64,000 nucleotides of DNA from positions 12,668,315-12,732,314 of the forward strand of contig NC_064239.1 of assembly GCF_023101765.2 (NCBI RefSeq). The letters run 5' to 3'. Within the stretch, counting starts at the first letter, position 1. Each line of letters begins with the position of its first letter. Positions 1 to 13,700 of this stretch are shown piece by piece. The translations under genes and the position numbers were made by a program. Under the pieces are notes generated by a model, which was not told where the DNA came from, made no database searches, and saw nothing but the letters and a program-made list of their open reading frames with translations. This DNA comes from Spodoptera frugiperda (lineage: Eukaryota; Arthropoda; Insecta; Lepidoptera; Noctuidae).

Positions 1-71
1 TTTTCCTATTTCTTAGAAATATTGGATCAAAATAACATAACGTATATTACGAACTCACTGAAAAGTAAGCA

Positions 72-154
72 AGCGTCGACTGCAAGCTTGCACCTCGCGG
101 GCGACGCACCGTAAGCACGCTGACAGCTAGCGGTAGAAACAAATCGTGCCGGAG
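72..154 (-). repeat. GC-rich interspersed repeat, copy 1
   Basis: The reverse complement (ctccggcacg...taccgctagctg...cagcgtgcttac...) matches the + strand at 24168-24302, including the pair agcgtgcttac and gctgcaagc. This is a dispersed element of unknown class. Confidence 0.55.
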
Positions 155-451
155 ATTTTTTTCAAATCACGAAACAATAAAAATCTTTCCTCTTCATAAT
201 GTTTCTACTACACATTTTTGGCGATGTCAACAAACTTTGTTCTAATTCTTTGTTAGTTCCGTATCGTACATTAGATCATCAATTCTTATCGTACGAGCAG
301 CGAGATAATTGCCGGTTGTTTTTTGTTATTCAAAGGCTTATTGTTTTAATTTTGTACCGTGTAGAAGATTGCTTTGTTTTAATTAGTTAAGCTTTTTGAT
401 TGTCTATCAATGAGACTATCGAGCTTGAGGCTATGTGTTTGGTTCTGTACC

Positions 452-594
452 CTTAGTACGAGTTTGCTTTACATTCAACGAAACTGCGTTGGGCGCTGAG
501 ATTGTGATTGGTTCGTTCATTGGAGCCGGCAAATCACAGCGCCGAACGCAGTCTCGTTTCGATCTCGTTGAACGTAAAGCAAACTTGTACTAAG
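452..594. mobile_element. Fold-back MITE family A, copy 1
   Basis: Ends CTTAGTAC ... GTACTAAG are inverted, followed inward by gagtttgctttac and gtaaagcaaact. The centre contains gattgtgattggttcg and a partner aaatcacagcgccgaacgc. No coding capacity, about 143 bases. Confidence 0.7.
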
Positions 595-1025
595 GCCTCT
601 GAAGGGTAATTTGTATTCATATTCGTGTAGGATCGCATTCTCAATAATTAAGTAGCAGGAATTGCAAGACTATAGTTTTATGCGAAATATTAATGTAGGT
701 ACTGGTGAAAAGTGAACACTCTGTAGTAAATAAAAACCACAATATGTTACGAAAGTATGTGTGTCTGTATGTCAAAAGAAATGTCTTACGGTTCCAAGAG
801 AAAGAACCCTTCTTTGTTTGTTTCACTTTTGGGAATTCGAGTGCGACCGAGTTCAAAGTTGTTCAACTGTGTCGGAAGGAGCAATGGCCTTTTGACCTCG
901 ATGTCGGTTATAGGGAAAACAGGAGTTTCGGTAATGTGAACGTTATCCTTGTGTATACTACCTAAAATTTAGATGAGTGACGATCTATGAGTAAAGTATA
1001 GAAAAGTGGATTTTAAAATTATCCT

Positions 1026-1172
1026 GTACTAGCTGGCCCAGCAATCTTCGTTCCACCTAAAACATTTTTCTCACCTTTTAAACCTGCCCTGGACTTCCAC
1101 AAATAATTCAAGCCCAAAATTTGCCGAATTGGTTGAGCTGTTCTCGAGTTTTAGCGAGACTAACGAACAGTA
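1026..1172 (+). mobile_element. RTE-type LINE 3' end fragment
   Basis: actagctggcccagcaatc is followed by a variable stretch and gaattggttgagctgttctc, then gagttttagcgagactaacg, the typical tail of lepidopteran RTE-like LINEs. Only the non-coding tail remains. Confidence 0.55.
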
Positions 1173-2002
1173 GTTAATTGATTTTTGTAATAGAGATTGA
1201 CTAGTTATTTGTTGTGGTTTAATTAGTTAGAAATGAAGTCACTGTGGTTATTATTTCATGGAATATTTGTTAATAATATGTAATAAATAACGTCTACTTT
1301 TTCTTCTGCATACTCCACACGAGCAGCAGATTTTTTGGTTTCTGGTTCTAATCTACAGTAGTTTTAAAGTATAATATGGATATACTAACTTGTGCTACCG
1401 GTTTCACCCGCATTCTCGTGGGATAAAAAGTATCCTATGTGCTATTTCTTTTAGCCGATTTGACGTGATTGAATAACAAACTCACAAACTTTTGCATTTA
1501 TAATATTAGTAAGATTTCCTACTTCCGATAGAGTTATCACGTTTAAAAATCAAATAGGAAAATAGTTATTTAGAGTACAAATAGATATTTGTCCTAAGTC
1601 AATAGATTCTGACACAAATCACGTTCCACGGAAGATCCGATTGTCAATGACATTGATCTGAGCGGCCGTGCGCGTGAGTTGAATATTGATTCAACACCGA
1701 CAGTATTAAATCTTTGACGGGACGTAAAGTAAATATAATTTGTTGACTCACTTACTTTATCGATATTAATTGTGCGTGTGTACTGAATTTTGACGAGTTT
1801 CTGTCTGTAATTGTAATTATTATCCACCTTTCGTCTTTCGTGATAACACTTTATTAAAGAACCTATATAGGTAATGCTCTATTCTATTTGTCTTAACTTA
1901 GGTTTTCAGTTGTTGAATAAGTCATTCTTTACATAGTTTTTGTGTGTCTCGAATCTTGTCGATATATAGGGATCAGTTCCATCAGAATATCATAGTAACA
2001 GA

Positions 2003-2112
2003 TTAGTACTATACTGCATTCGTCACTCTAATTGGTTGGTTGATTTCGGCAACCAATCAGAACGCCGAACTTCTCGTTTTGTTTTCTTTTAACGTCATAG
2101 CAAACTTGTAGT
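2003..2112. mobile_element. Fold-back MITE family A, copy 2 (degenerate)
   Basis: Shares the central ctaattggttggtt/aaccaatcagaacgccgaac palindrome and the right arm catagcaaacttgtag. The left terminal arm is eroded. Confidence 0.55.
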
Positions 2113-2845
2113 TGATTCAGAAGCGAAGATATAGCTTTTCTTTTGTTGATTACACATCATTCTTGTAGTAGGAATCTACATGAGTATCCCTTACGTCTAC
2201 CTCATCTAACTACTAGAATTGAGAATTTTGGAATTGAAAACTTCGTATATTTTAAATGCTAGCTAACTATATGGTTCTAAACGGCACAAATGTGTGTAGG
2301 TTGAGAATCACTAATTTGTGACCGTGCGTCATATAACCATAGCAGATCAATTTGCGGTTAGAATTCTAATAAATGTAGGTACGTAATCTTATTTAGCATA
2401 TTTCTATTTAGCTACCTTATAGAAAATATAGGTACATTTCAGATTTTTATAGTCAATACCACTTATGGTTTTGGCGTGTCTGTCCGCCCGTCAGTTTCGT
2501 TCACGGTATAACTCTAAGTTGTGCTGTTGGTAATAAGATGTAATTTAGTATGTATCTTAAATAGAAAATTACAAACAATTCTCTATAAAAAATAAACTAA
2601 CTACGGAACTCGTTACCGCTCGTAGACCGTGCATGGCAGGTTATCATCAGTTTCTTTGTGTTTACCGATAAATGCCTAAGTTAGCATTAATTAACTCTTA
2701 AATAACTATTTAGTCATAGCACGATTACTCATAGTAAGCCTTTATTACTTGCTGTAGTTAAACGTCTGTTCGTATTGTTTTATAAATTTTTCGGTGCTTG
2801 TATTGCGAGCATTTTCATTTAGGTAAGAATATCAATATAAGTTCT

Positions 2846-2976
2846 GCGGACTACCTAGCTGGTTTACCGGGGCTCCGGCTCTAAAAGCAAGAATAGGAAC
2901 AGGGTGGTTTTTAGTCAGTAAGACTATGACATGCCCTTTCGGCTCGCCCAAGGCGAAGAGAAGTCATTGGACGATT
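2846..2976 (+). mobile_element. GC-rich poly(A) retroposon, 3' fragment (+ orientation)
   Basis: gcggactacctagctggttt, ggggctccggct, ggtggtttttagtcagtaag and aagtcattgga match the better copy at 7688-8000 read on its own strand. The poly(A) tail is missing. Confidence 0.6.
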
Positions 2977-3465
2977 AAATAAGTTAAATCAATATGCAGT
3001 TTTTTAAATATTTTCTATTTATTAGCCAGCAAACCTTGAATGCATATTGTTGAAACTGTGAAAAAATATAAAATAATAAAATAAATGATCGTGAATGTAA
3101 ATGTGAACGGTCCGATGGTAATGTCATTGTCGTTTAGTTTATAGAAATGGTGGCGAATAAATCGTCAATTGTTTGTCAATGACCGCTCGACTGTTTGCCG
3201 GTCAACTCGACATCGGCACGGACCACGGTCAGTCTACAAAGATTTTTCAAATAGTGCTTGTCGTTTGTCATTGATTAAATAAATAGATTTCGTAATTGGT
3301 ATGGACCTAGTACAAATACTGACGTGATCAGCCAAATTCAGTGATTCAATGGTAAATAATGTAGAAAACAATTAAAAAAAAAAAACTATTAATTGTCCAT
3401 GTGAGAATAGACTGAAGACTTTTCAGTATTTGGATAGTAAGTTCAAGGAACTTACGAGGATTACT

Positions 3466-3660
3466 AAAGATATTGGATAGTAAGTTCCTTGAACTTACTA
3501 TCAATATTAGTTCCTTTAACTTACTATTCAATATCCATCATCATCATAATATCGGCCGTTTGCTGGGCGATAGGCGATATTAATTTGTACTTGAACTTAC
3601 TATTCAATATCCATCATCATCATCATATCGGCCGTTTGCTGGGCGATAGACGATATTAAC
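3466..3660. repeat. Hairpin cluster and 76-base tandem duplication
   Basis: A near-perfect hairpin (gatagtaagttc/gaacttactatc, about 3476-3502) precedes two copies of a unit with period 76 (starting 3520 and 3596). The shared part runs cttactattcaatatcc through cggccgtttgctgggcgata and differs at a few bases. Confidence 0.75.
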
Positions 3661-3734
3661 TTGATTCTTGATTGATGATGATTATTAAGATTTAGTACAC
3701 AACCACCATGTATCCTATCCTGCTATCAGTACCC

Positions 3735-3871
3735 CTAGTATGAGTTTGCTTTACAGTTAAAATAATCGAAACAGAAGCGCTCTGATTGGTTGGTTTATTG
3801 GGACCGGCCAATCAGAGCGCCGAACGCGCTTTCATTTCGATTAATTTAAACGTAAAGCTAACTCATACTAA
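3735..3871. mobile_element. Fold-back MITE family A, copy 3
   Basis: Arms tagtatgagtttgctttac and cgtaaagctaactcatacta. Centre gctctgattggttggt/ggccaatcagagcgccg. It sits about 120 bases before the ceramidase A coding start. Confidence 0.7.
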
Positions 3872-3990
3872 TGGTATAGATAAAATTATGATTATAACGG
3901 ACACCTTGACAGTCAAATAGCCATTTCACATCTCTACCGTTCTTAAAGACTTTCATAAGTATTCTCAATGTCATTCACTTTCAGCTCAAC

Positions 3991-6900
3991 ATGTTGGCCG
4001 TGTGGCTGGTGGTTGCGTGTGCGACGACTGCGCACGCGCTGCGTGTCGGCGTCGGCATCGCTGATGTCACTGGCCCACCTGCCGAAATCGCATTTGTAAG
4101 TAACTTCCGTTTATACCTTTATGTGCCTGATTTATGACAGTTTGATGACACTGTTATGTGGTATTTAGAACTTATTTCAGTTGAAATTAGATGTAACTGT
4201 CATGTATGGAAATTATGGAATAGATACTTAGTAGTGTTCTTCTGTTTGTTGACGTGTTTGCAAATACCTATGTCCAAAACTACTGACTAGATTTTAATGC
4301 AGTTTTCACAGGTAGATAGAGCATTTCATCCACTGATTGATTGGAATTGAAGTTATAGTCATTTCTAATTGTTAAGCTTCATAGTTAGCTGGTATGACTC
4401 ATAGTTTAAGAGCTAGCGAAAAGCTACCTGTATGTATTTGGGTATTACCTGGGATTTTGTGATGAGATATGAGATGGGCAGTAACACCACTCTGGGCGTA
4501 GTTATTGCCCATCTTATGTTATGTAGGGGTCTCAATAATTTAATACATACAGGTAGCTTTTCACTAGCTCTTAAGCTATCAGTCTTTATCTAAATATTAC
4601 TTAACGCAGTAACTCAACGACCATTCATTAAGTTTCATTACTCTTACAAGTTTTCTTAACCAGTTTTGCAAGCTCCCTGATGAGATGAGTCACGACCTCA
4701 CCTCACCAAGTTTTGACCTCACATATTTTCGTCTACCATCATAAGTTTGAACTTGACTTACTTTAATGTTTCGTTAATCTTAGGGGTATCACGGGTCAAG
4801 ACTGTAAAGCTATTACATACTAAGTTGTTTAGTAATAGCTAGTTGTATCTAACTTTAAGTGTGGGAGAGCCATGCTTCGGCACGAATGGGCCGGCTCGAC
4901 CGGAGTGATACCACGGCCTCACATGCTTACATCTATACGTAGCTATTTGTTACCTATTATTTCGAGTTCATTTCCCCCTGTTGCTAAGTGGGGCTTCTCC
5001 CGGTGGTGTAGTTTTTTGTTTGTGCAAAAAATGAACACGAATGGTCTACTTTTGTTCTTACATCAATTGTCTCTCTCTCTTTCTCTCTCCTTACATCTAT
5101 TAGGTAATTTTTGTAGTGACATTTGCTTGTATCCTGGGTTGTATTGGATTTAAGCTTTAGTACATGTGCCGCTGTAGTAGTTAAAGGTACAATAAGATCT
5201 TGTATTGCTTTATTCACACACGTTAAATTTAGGTTAGGTTAGATTCACAATAACCTTCCTAAACATTTAATAGAGAAATCAACACAAGACGCTTGATGCT
5301 TGATTTTATGAGATCATTCAATTCGATTGAATCATCAGAATTATGAATTTTCAAATCATGTATTGCGTTGTAAGTGCATTAACTAGTTGTTACAAAAATG
5401 TACATGCAATCATGTGTTACAAATACAATAGCAATCGATAGTTAGTATGAAGACGTATTGGCGAAGAGGGCCTTGGTATGAACAGTTCGACATTGCTACT
5501 GTTGTTGTGAACTCGATACAGGTAGAAGGGAACAAAAGAGACATTAAAGAGGTGTTTCGTAAACCAATCTATGGGGGACTTAGAGGTAGAAAACAAGGTT
5601 TGATGGTAGAATGAGCTAGAAAACTAGCTGCTGAATGCGACTTCTAAATTACCGGTGTTTTGTTTTGAGGGGGAATATAATCTAATGACTTCTTCCGCTT
5701 TGGGCGAGTAGATGATGCAATGTCAATTGTGGTATTTCAGAGAAGATATAAACATTTATCTAGTAATCAATGCAATCAATAGAATGTTGCGTTGCACATT
5801 GATATTTATACTTAGATGACTAGTTTTCTTAACAATGTCCAATTACTTTCCTTAGTCCTTATTAGTTAGTAAGTTCATACCTATACCTCATTACAGTCAT
5901 TGCTAAACAATGCTTTTACTTTAACAATGATTTTTCTGGACTTTCCTCTATAACTGAATTTTACATAAATGAAACGAATGACAATCCAACTGATGATTAA
6001 TGTTTTGCTTACCATGCGGGTTCCCTGTTAACTTGCAATATACATAGATATAAAAACCTCGACAATATCAGATAGGTACAACAGTAATATTACCAGCAGT
6101 ATTAGCACGTACTGCAATGCCCGCGCTAACGTAGCGTGTTGCGCCATGTAGAGCGAAGGTTGGGAGCGCAGGCTGCTCAGGCGCATGCAATGTAATGGCG
6201 CGCGCGCACGTGGTCTTTGACTTTTATGGACGTTGTTAAACGTTATAGCAGGTAGTTCCAAATCTTCGCTTTGTTGCAGTTTTTGAGTTGTATGATGTGT
6301 TGAAGTTTTGAAGGTCTGGAAGAAAATATGATTTTATACGATTTTATAATAATTCAAAAGTTGTTTTAGGTTATGTTTACTGCCAAAACAGCTTTGCTAA
6401 AGAATGAGACTGTAAAAAGAAAAAAAATATATAAAAATGTAGTTCAGCATTCTTTTCGTCTAGTAAACTAATTTTTTGGCGAATATTTTTGGACCTACTT
6501 ATCACTTTAATTCCTAGTCTAACAGAGACCATAACAATGGTTCTTACATGTACTAACGACATCTAGACATTGTGTAACCAATAACACTATTCACAATCAC
6601 TTATAAATAAAATCGCCGACGTGGTCCACTTATCTGGGGCAGTGATCTCCGAGCGATCCAAGGTCGGACCAGACGTGACTCATACAACACAGTGTGTGTG
6701 TTTACAGAAGCGAGGAAGTACAGGAGCTGGCGATAAATATTGCACATTGACTTTTAGAAGGACTATTCCTATTTCCATCCTTTTATAAAAAATAAACTAT
6801 TTCGACTTTTCAATACAATAAAATATTCAAAAACAAGCTGACCCGGCGACCAAAATTAGCCAAATCGGTCCAGCCGTTTTTGACTTTAAATGGGATTAAT

Positions 6901-7685
6901 GAACAGAGAAGATAATCAAACTTTCTTTCATTGATCTACTTAATTTTCGATCCTTTCAAGCTAATTTTCTAGAAATAAGTCTGCTATTTGACGTAGAAAT
7001 GTGATGACGTCATAAATGTGTATCTCATAGAACATATAGTTTTAGATGTTTCTAGAAAAGTATTGAATTTGACTAGTAGAAAACTAGCCTGTTCCAGGAG
7101 CCTCCTAGATGGTTTTAGCGGTTCATATCATAATCATGAGCAGTATTAAGATAGGTATACTTGGAAATTTGGCCGATTGTCTCTTTCCACAGCTTTTCCG
7201 ATGTGCAGTATTTATCGCCGGGTACTGTACGATGAATTGGTTATACAAGTGCTACATGAATGATCATAAAAATGTGTTTGTCAGATTACTGTCATGTTTA
7301 TATTCAAGAAAAATGTATTTAATTGATTGTCAAGTAGCTGGAGGCTCTTTGTTGTGTCAAGACTTATGTGGCAAGATTTATTGGTTATCATTTAAATGAG
7401 CAGTATATTTTAGATTTCAAGTACCTAAATAAAAGTCTTTTGTGATTTCGAAGTAACTCTAGATGTATATTTTCTCTGAGGAGAAATTTCATATAGCTAG
7501 ATGACATGTCTGAAAATACCCTGTCATTGAGATTATTTTGCTCACATTGAGGAAACTCTTATAAAACACATTTATTTTTGTGGGGTTTTAGTTTGGGTAA
7601 ACGATCAGACTGATCAACTAAGACTAAGCAATCGCTGCCGTCCATAGACACCGAAACACCAGAGGTGTTACAAGCCTTTTGGGGG

Positions 7686-7716
<31 letters not shown>

Positions 7717-10700
7717 GGAAAATCATCCAATGACTTTTCTCGCCTTGGGCGAGGCGAGAGGGAGTGTCAGACTCTTACTGACTAAAAACCACCCCGTTCC
7801 TTCTCCTGCTTTTCGAGCCGGAGCCCCGGTAAACCCGCTAGGTAGTCCGCAGCTCCGGATCAGGCATCAGCCCTATTGGGCCCCATCTGTGGTGGTCTGA
7901 TGGCTCTTTGAGGCGCGCGCGGAACGCGACGCGCCGCACGCACGGGTCTGGTTCTGTTCGGGCGGTGAGCTACCCTTGCTCGCCGTCCGCAGGCCCGCAC
8001 AGCCTTTTGGGGGTTAGGAATTTAAGGGTTGTTGGGGTATCGAGGATTGGGATGGGGGTAATTTGTAGTCCAGTAACCTCAATCATATAACAAAACATAA
8101 CACAAGCGTGTGTCTGTGAGGCTGTCAGTTCGGTCGAGCCGACCCATTCGTGCTGGCTCTCCAATGCGGAGACTCAAACACAAAATAATTATTAAAATCA
8201 AATATTTTTGTTCTATAAACCTTCATCGAAACAATATTCTCATCGTGTAGAGTTAGAGGCAGATCTACATTGTTATCGCCATATTCAAATTCATCACAAT
8301 TGCCGCGTCTAACTCAATAGGCTATAACTACAATACCAAATAAAAATTAAAAAAGGATTTTGAATACTGCAATGAAAAGCAAATTAAAAATCCATTCAAT
8401 ACCCAAAAGCATACTAAACATGAAGGTGGGGTTAGCTCAACTGTGGGAAAATAATAAAACCGTCTTTATTCCAATGACGTAGAGACCAATTTTGTTATTT
8501 TGGTACGTACGGTTGATTGTATTATCCCTAGTCCCACAAACTACACAATAGAACAAAGATGCAACGTGCAACGGTTCGAAAAGAACTTTCTGGAACGTTT
8601 TTTTTAAACCGTCTCAAACGGTCCAATCAATGAATCGTATTCAATTTTTAGAGAATTTGGAGGTCAAGGCGAGAGCGGTGATTGGTCGGTTAAAGTTTGG
8701 TGTTCCGTCGAATAACAGTCATTGTTAATGTTGCATGTGTGTATGAAGTATTTCAATTATTATTTATAAAACATGAGTCCAAGTAACCAGGAGATACGGT
8801 TGGTGCACTCTTGTTTGGAAGAGTCTACTGGACTTTCTAGCTGCAATTTATAATTGGGTAGATGGTTTACGTTAGATATAAATTGAGTTAATGACAATTA
8901 AGAGTAAGTTACCTACCTATAAAGTTTTTCTCATATGACAGGAGAAAACGGTGCCGTGTGTTGAATGTTGTGAGAATTTTAAAACAAAGACAGTAATATT
9001 AGTTCTAGATCTTATGAGGTAATCTACTTACTTTGTTGAATAATGTAACACAGAATTGTCTTTGCACTTGCAGACAGGTTGCATTTTTTACTTATAGATA
9101 GAAAAGAGTAACTATGGAGTGTATTGCTTCTTTTCCATAGGTCTATAGTTATATTGTTAAACATTTAATTAATGGTGGCCATACACACAAACTGTGCATA
9201 TAAACCCTAGCGTGTATGTTGTCAGTACAATATAAGCTTTAAAAGTATCTGTCACAGCTTTAATGGGAGGTAATTTCTTTATGTTTATTTAACTTCTTTA
9301 TGTTCTTAAATTGATTTAACTGGTCCGGGGTACGGAATTTCTTCACTATTTTAATCTTCAAATACAACACTACCTCCCATTAAAGTCGTGGCAGATAATT
9401 TTAGAACACATTATTATAAATCAGTTATGCCTGTACACTTTTGAATGTAGAGGCAAAACAGTCATGCAAAACCTAACGTGAAAACAAAGTAACAATAATT
9501 TTGCCAGCCCTTATTGTACATTACATTTGGTGCAAAATCATCATCAGGTAAAGAATAGACCCTCGTTTAATTGTTCTTAGAAGGGGCGTTTAGGGTCCAT
9601 AACTGCACAAAAAAGACCACAAAACTCTGTACCCCAGCCTCTGAGAGAAAAAAGAAAACCGTTAGGGTTTGATGAAAAGGACCCTACTAGGCCCCAATAA
9701 TTTAGTTAGACTTTTGTCCATTAGGTAGAAGACGTTCTTCTTTGTTTAATACTTTAGACAAATGTACTATTTTTTCTCTAGAGACTCTATTCTTTGGACG
9801 CACGACAATGAATTGTTAATTGTGATTCTCATATCACTTGCCACATGAAACGTTAATTGAATGTAATCTCATTTGAGGTTAATAAGAAGGTTGGCTTATA
9901 TTCTTGGAAACTGTATTCGTCAATTACCTAATTGAAGATGATTAATTTGTGTTTTGTGGTATTAAATGCTTTGTTTGTTGAAACGACATAAAAGCGTACC
10001 GAGGAGTCATAGTACATGGTCTTGTTTTTGAAGCTACAACTCAAGCGAAACTTTAATAAGTATGTTGTATCTGGATTTTTGAAATTATTTATTCTTAACA
10101 GCATTGAATCTGAAATAGAACTCAGTTATCGGCTTACTCCCGATACTGTTTGACTGGAACTTGACTAGTTTCAAGTCATGCTCTTGGCTTATACTCATAA
10201 GCAGCATTTCGCGATAATCGCGTGCGTAGTGAATCGCTGAATGCTGCTATATATATATCATAACATTACAATTAATTTAGTATGTCTGAAAGTTATAATA
10301 AAACTTTCTTTGAGAAGAACCAATAATCCCTAGACAAAATTTGCCATCAGTTTCCAACTCAAACCAATAACATAACAGCATGCAATACAGCAATAGTCAA
10401 CTTGACAAGGTCAGGTCCACAATAGACCGGACAGCAATAACACTTATTCTACGGAAGCAGTGTACCAGACCCTAACTCCCTATTGTCCCCACAATACCAG
10501 CAATTTGCTTGATAGGTTTATTGATCAACTTGTTACCTGCTTTTTGTTCAATTAGTTCTACGCTGTAGATTCTATTGGTGCAATGTCCTTCTAGAACCTT
10601 CTATAAAGTGGACGAAGAAATGATGATTCTAATGAAAGTTTTACTGTATGGCTTATTCGGTTGTTCTTTGGTCTCTATTCTTATTCATTCAGCGGGAAGT

Positions 10701-13700
10701 GGACTGATCTTTTAATATTTTTATATGCGACAATAAGTTTGACTTTAGCACGCTCTTATTTACACTCTTTATTGTTCCAATTTTAGGAGAATGTGCATGG
10801 ACGTATGGAATAGGTATCCTTTGTCAGTAGGTATTGAAATTAGTCCTTGCTAGCTGTTGATTTGATGGTATATCTACTTTCGTATTGTTCAATCGTCAGA
10901 AAAAGAAAAATAAACCTTGTTTACTTTGCACACTGTTCTGATTTCCACAACATAACGTTGCTTCCTTGTTATTATTTATATCCACACTTACTTGTACAGT
11001 GTTGATATTATCCTGTACTGTCGTAATATTGAACTTTGCTCCGTAAGTGTACAGTGCAACGTTTGTTTACTCATATTCTGCTTATGTTGTTACTTGTTCT
11101 GCAAATATGGGCATGTCATGTAGGTATTGGAGTCTTTGTAGTGTCTACACAAGGCGTGTTATTTAAATTCTTGTTTCTATTTCCATTTGTTTAATAGATT
11201 ACGTTGATGCGTCTATAATTAAAAAGACCTACAATGTAGAATAATTTGGCTAAAAATAAATATCTTTGTCCTTAGGAATTGATAAAGGTTTTCGAGTACA
11301 TTTTAGGTAACATTGCCTAGTTTGCCTACTATAAAAATAAACCTACTTATCGTTTAGAAAATAGAAATAGTGTTTATTTCTGCCTAATTAATTACATTTT
11401 TAATTCTATTCTTATTTCAGTCTCTTTATTCTAAATTGTTTGGAACAAAAGTGTCAGAGTCGATGCCCCGTTAATCCCCATCTATCCTCAACTATAAATT
11501 CTTTTCATAATCCTATGGAATGCTTTTATGACCTCCATTATATTTTCAATGGACTGGCTTATCGCCTCTATGTATTATTTTAGTATCGTATTGTATTTGT
11601 AGTAAAATAATAGTTGTTTTGTAACAATATGTTGTAAGTTTCATAATAGTAGAAATGTCATTGATGTCTTTGTTTACATATTTACTTAGAGATACGTTTG
11701 TAAGAGATTTCACCTGTAACATTTTAGGCTTATCTTTATCCGTTTCTTTATAGGGACTGTCTAATTTTAATAATACTTCATCTTCATCATTATCAGCCTG
11801 TAAATGTCCACCGCTAGTCAAAGGCCTCTCTTCTCACAATGTTCTCAAAACTTCTTCATTTCTATATATTGATAGGTCAGACACATAAATACTCTTATTG
11901 ATAGACTTTACTCGTATATATATCTAAAAGGATATTTATTTCTGTCTTTAAATGAATTATTTTCTCAAATTTTCAGATGGGTTATGCTCAATTAGAACAA
12001 ACGGGTCATGGCATCCACTTGAGGCAGTTCTCTAGAGCCTTCGTGTTGGAAGAAGGGAGTGATGAGTCGGCTGAGCGACTAGTCTTCGTGTCTGTGGATG
12101 CGGCTATGATGGGACATGGTGTGAGGAAAGAAGTGAGTTCCAAGAGATCACCTTATATTTTTTGATGTGGTTTAGAGTTCTTAGTAACGGTTCAGTTTAA
12201 AAACTTATATTTGTATCTCAAAACAAAAGCTTAGGTACGTAAATAAAATTATGGATTAATATTATTTTATCATCCAACGATCATGTCGATTGATCAGCAA
12301 ATACGCCTAAATCTCAATCAAATAGTAAATCTTGCAAAATAAAATGACTTGCGAAATCTCACGAATAACCTGAATGTACCTATTATTAGACAAACAAAAC
12401 ATTTATTCATTTTGAAAGAGGTAACATGCTGCAAAGCACAAAATCAAAAGAACACATCTGAACCTCAATCTCAAACTTTCCATCAACTAATTCCAGGTCA
12501 TCAAACGTCTCCAGAAGCGCTACGGAGACCTTTACAGGGAGGACAATGTGATAATCAGCGGGACCCACACTCACTCCACTCCCGGAGGATTCCTCATGGA
12601 CTTCCTCTTTGACCTTCCTATTCTCGGCTTCGTTAGGGAGACCTATGCTGCTTACATTGTTGGTATTTATAAGGTAAGTCTTGTCTTTAATATCGTCGCC
12701 TATTAATGAAATTGTTTCATCTAAATTGTTTAATTTATCATCTACTGCTATATTTGAATCTGAATGTATCTAACTGTATTGCAGTAGAGACGTCAATTGC
12801 AGTGGTAAGAACAAAATATCAGTCAGATTTATTTCAATCATAATTATCCGTTGGTGTAGATTAATAATTCTTGTAGCTAAAAACGTGCAGGCTAAATATA
12901 ACTATATTAAATGATCAATGTTTTTCGTATAAATTCCAGAGTATCGTCATAGCCCACAATAAATTAACAGACGCACGTGTTTTGTATGGAGAAGCCGAAC
13001 TTTTGGATGCTAATATCAATCGATCTCCTACATCCTATTTGAGGAATCCACCAGAGGAAAGAGCTAGGTAAGAATTCAAATACACCAGAATTTATTACTC
13101 ATAAAAAGTGATGGCACTTTTACATTGTACATCTCTCAAACATTTCACTAACCCAAACATATCTTACAACATACAGCTAACGCCATCTAGCAGATAAAAT
13201 ACAAACTAACGAATATACCTACTGTTACTAACGTCACATTTAGTTCACCGCTTAACTCACTAGATGGCACTTTTTATTGAGAGCCGTTTTCTGAATCGCG
13301 GTGTTAAGATTCTCCGGCGTTGAACGACCCTCGCGGCGCGCCGCAGTGAACTCATACTTACCTGGCGTAGGGGATACCGTGATCACGAAGGCGGTTCCCC
13401 CAGGGCGAGGTCCTCTCATTGCACTGCGATTGGGTTGACCCCTGCGATTATCCCTAATGTGGATAACTCGGACGCGTAATTTTTGGTAGTGAGGGACTGC
13501 GTACGCGCTGTCCCTCTCAGAATACATAGAAAATTTCAGAATAGTCGTGTGTTGTAAATAAGTTTACATACATGTATTGTTTAAATCAGCTTTTAACGTT
13601 AAAGCGTAATATGGCAATGTTAATCACGTAGCGCGTGGTAAAGTTAGTTGTAATTCGTCATGACGGCGAAAAAAGGTTATCTTCGTATATGGTATTAATT

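Larger units (their letters stand above)
1..3990. other. Upstream non-coding region of ceramidase A
   Basis: No coding exon is recognised here. It holds a GC-rich repeat (72-154), three copies of one fold-back MITE (452-594, 2003-2112, 3735-3871), an RTE-type LINE tail (1026-1172), a retroposon fragment (2846-2976) and a 76-base tandem repeat with hairpins (3466-3660). The untranslated first exon and promoter of ceramidase A should be here or further left, but I could not place them. Confidence 0.6.

Noticed and set aside
7109..7399. 96-aa frame in ceramidase A intron 1
   Set aside because: No motif, no splice context and ordinary AT-rich composition. Judged chance.
7679..8090. Frames of 60-73 aa with Pro/Arg-rich content
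   Set aside because: They come from the GC-rich retroposon. The same peptides recur at 28436 and elsewhere with the repeat.
12349..12612. 87-aa frame overlapping ceramidase A exon 3
   Set aside because: Out of frame with the exon, whose true frame encodes the zinc-site motif GTHTHSTPGG.
13252..13527. 91-aa minus-strand reading frame
   Set aside because: It is the antisense of the U1 snRNA gene, and its sequence is explained by the RNA's conserved structure.
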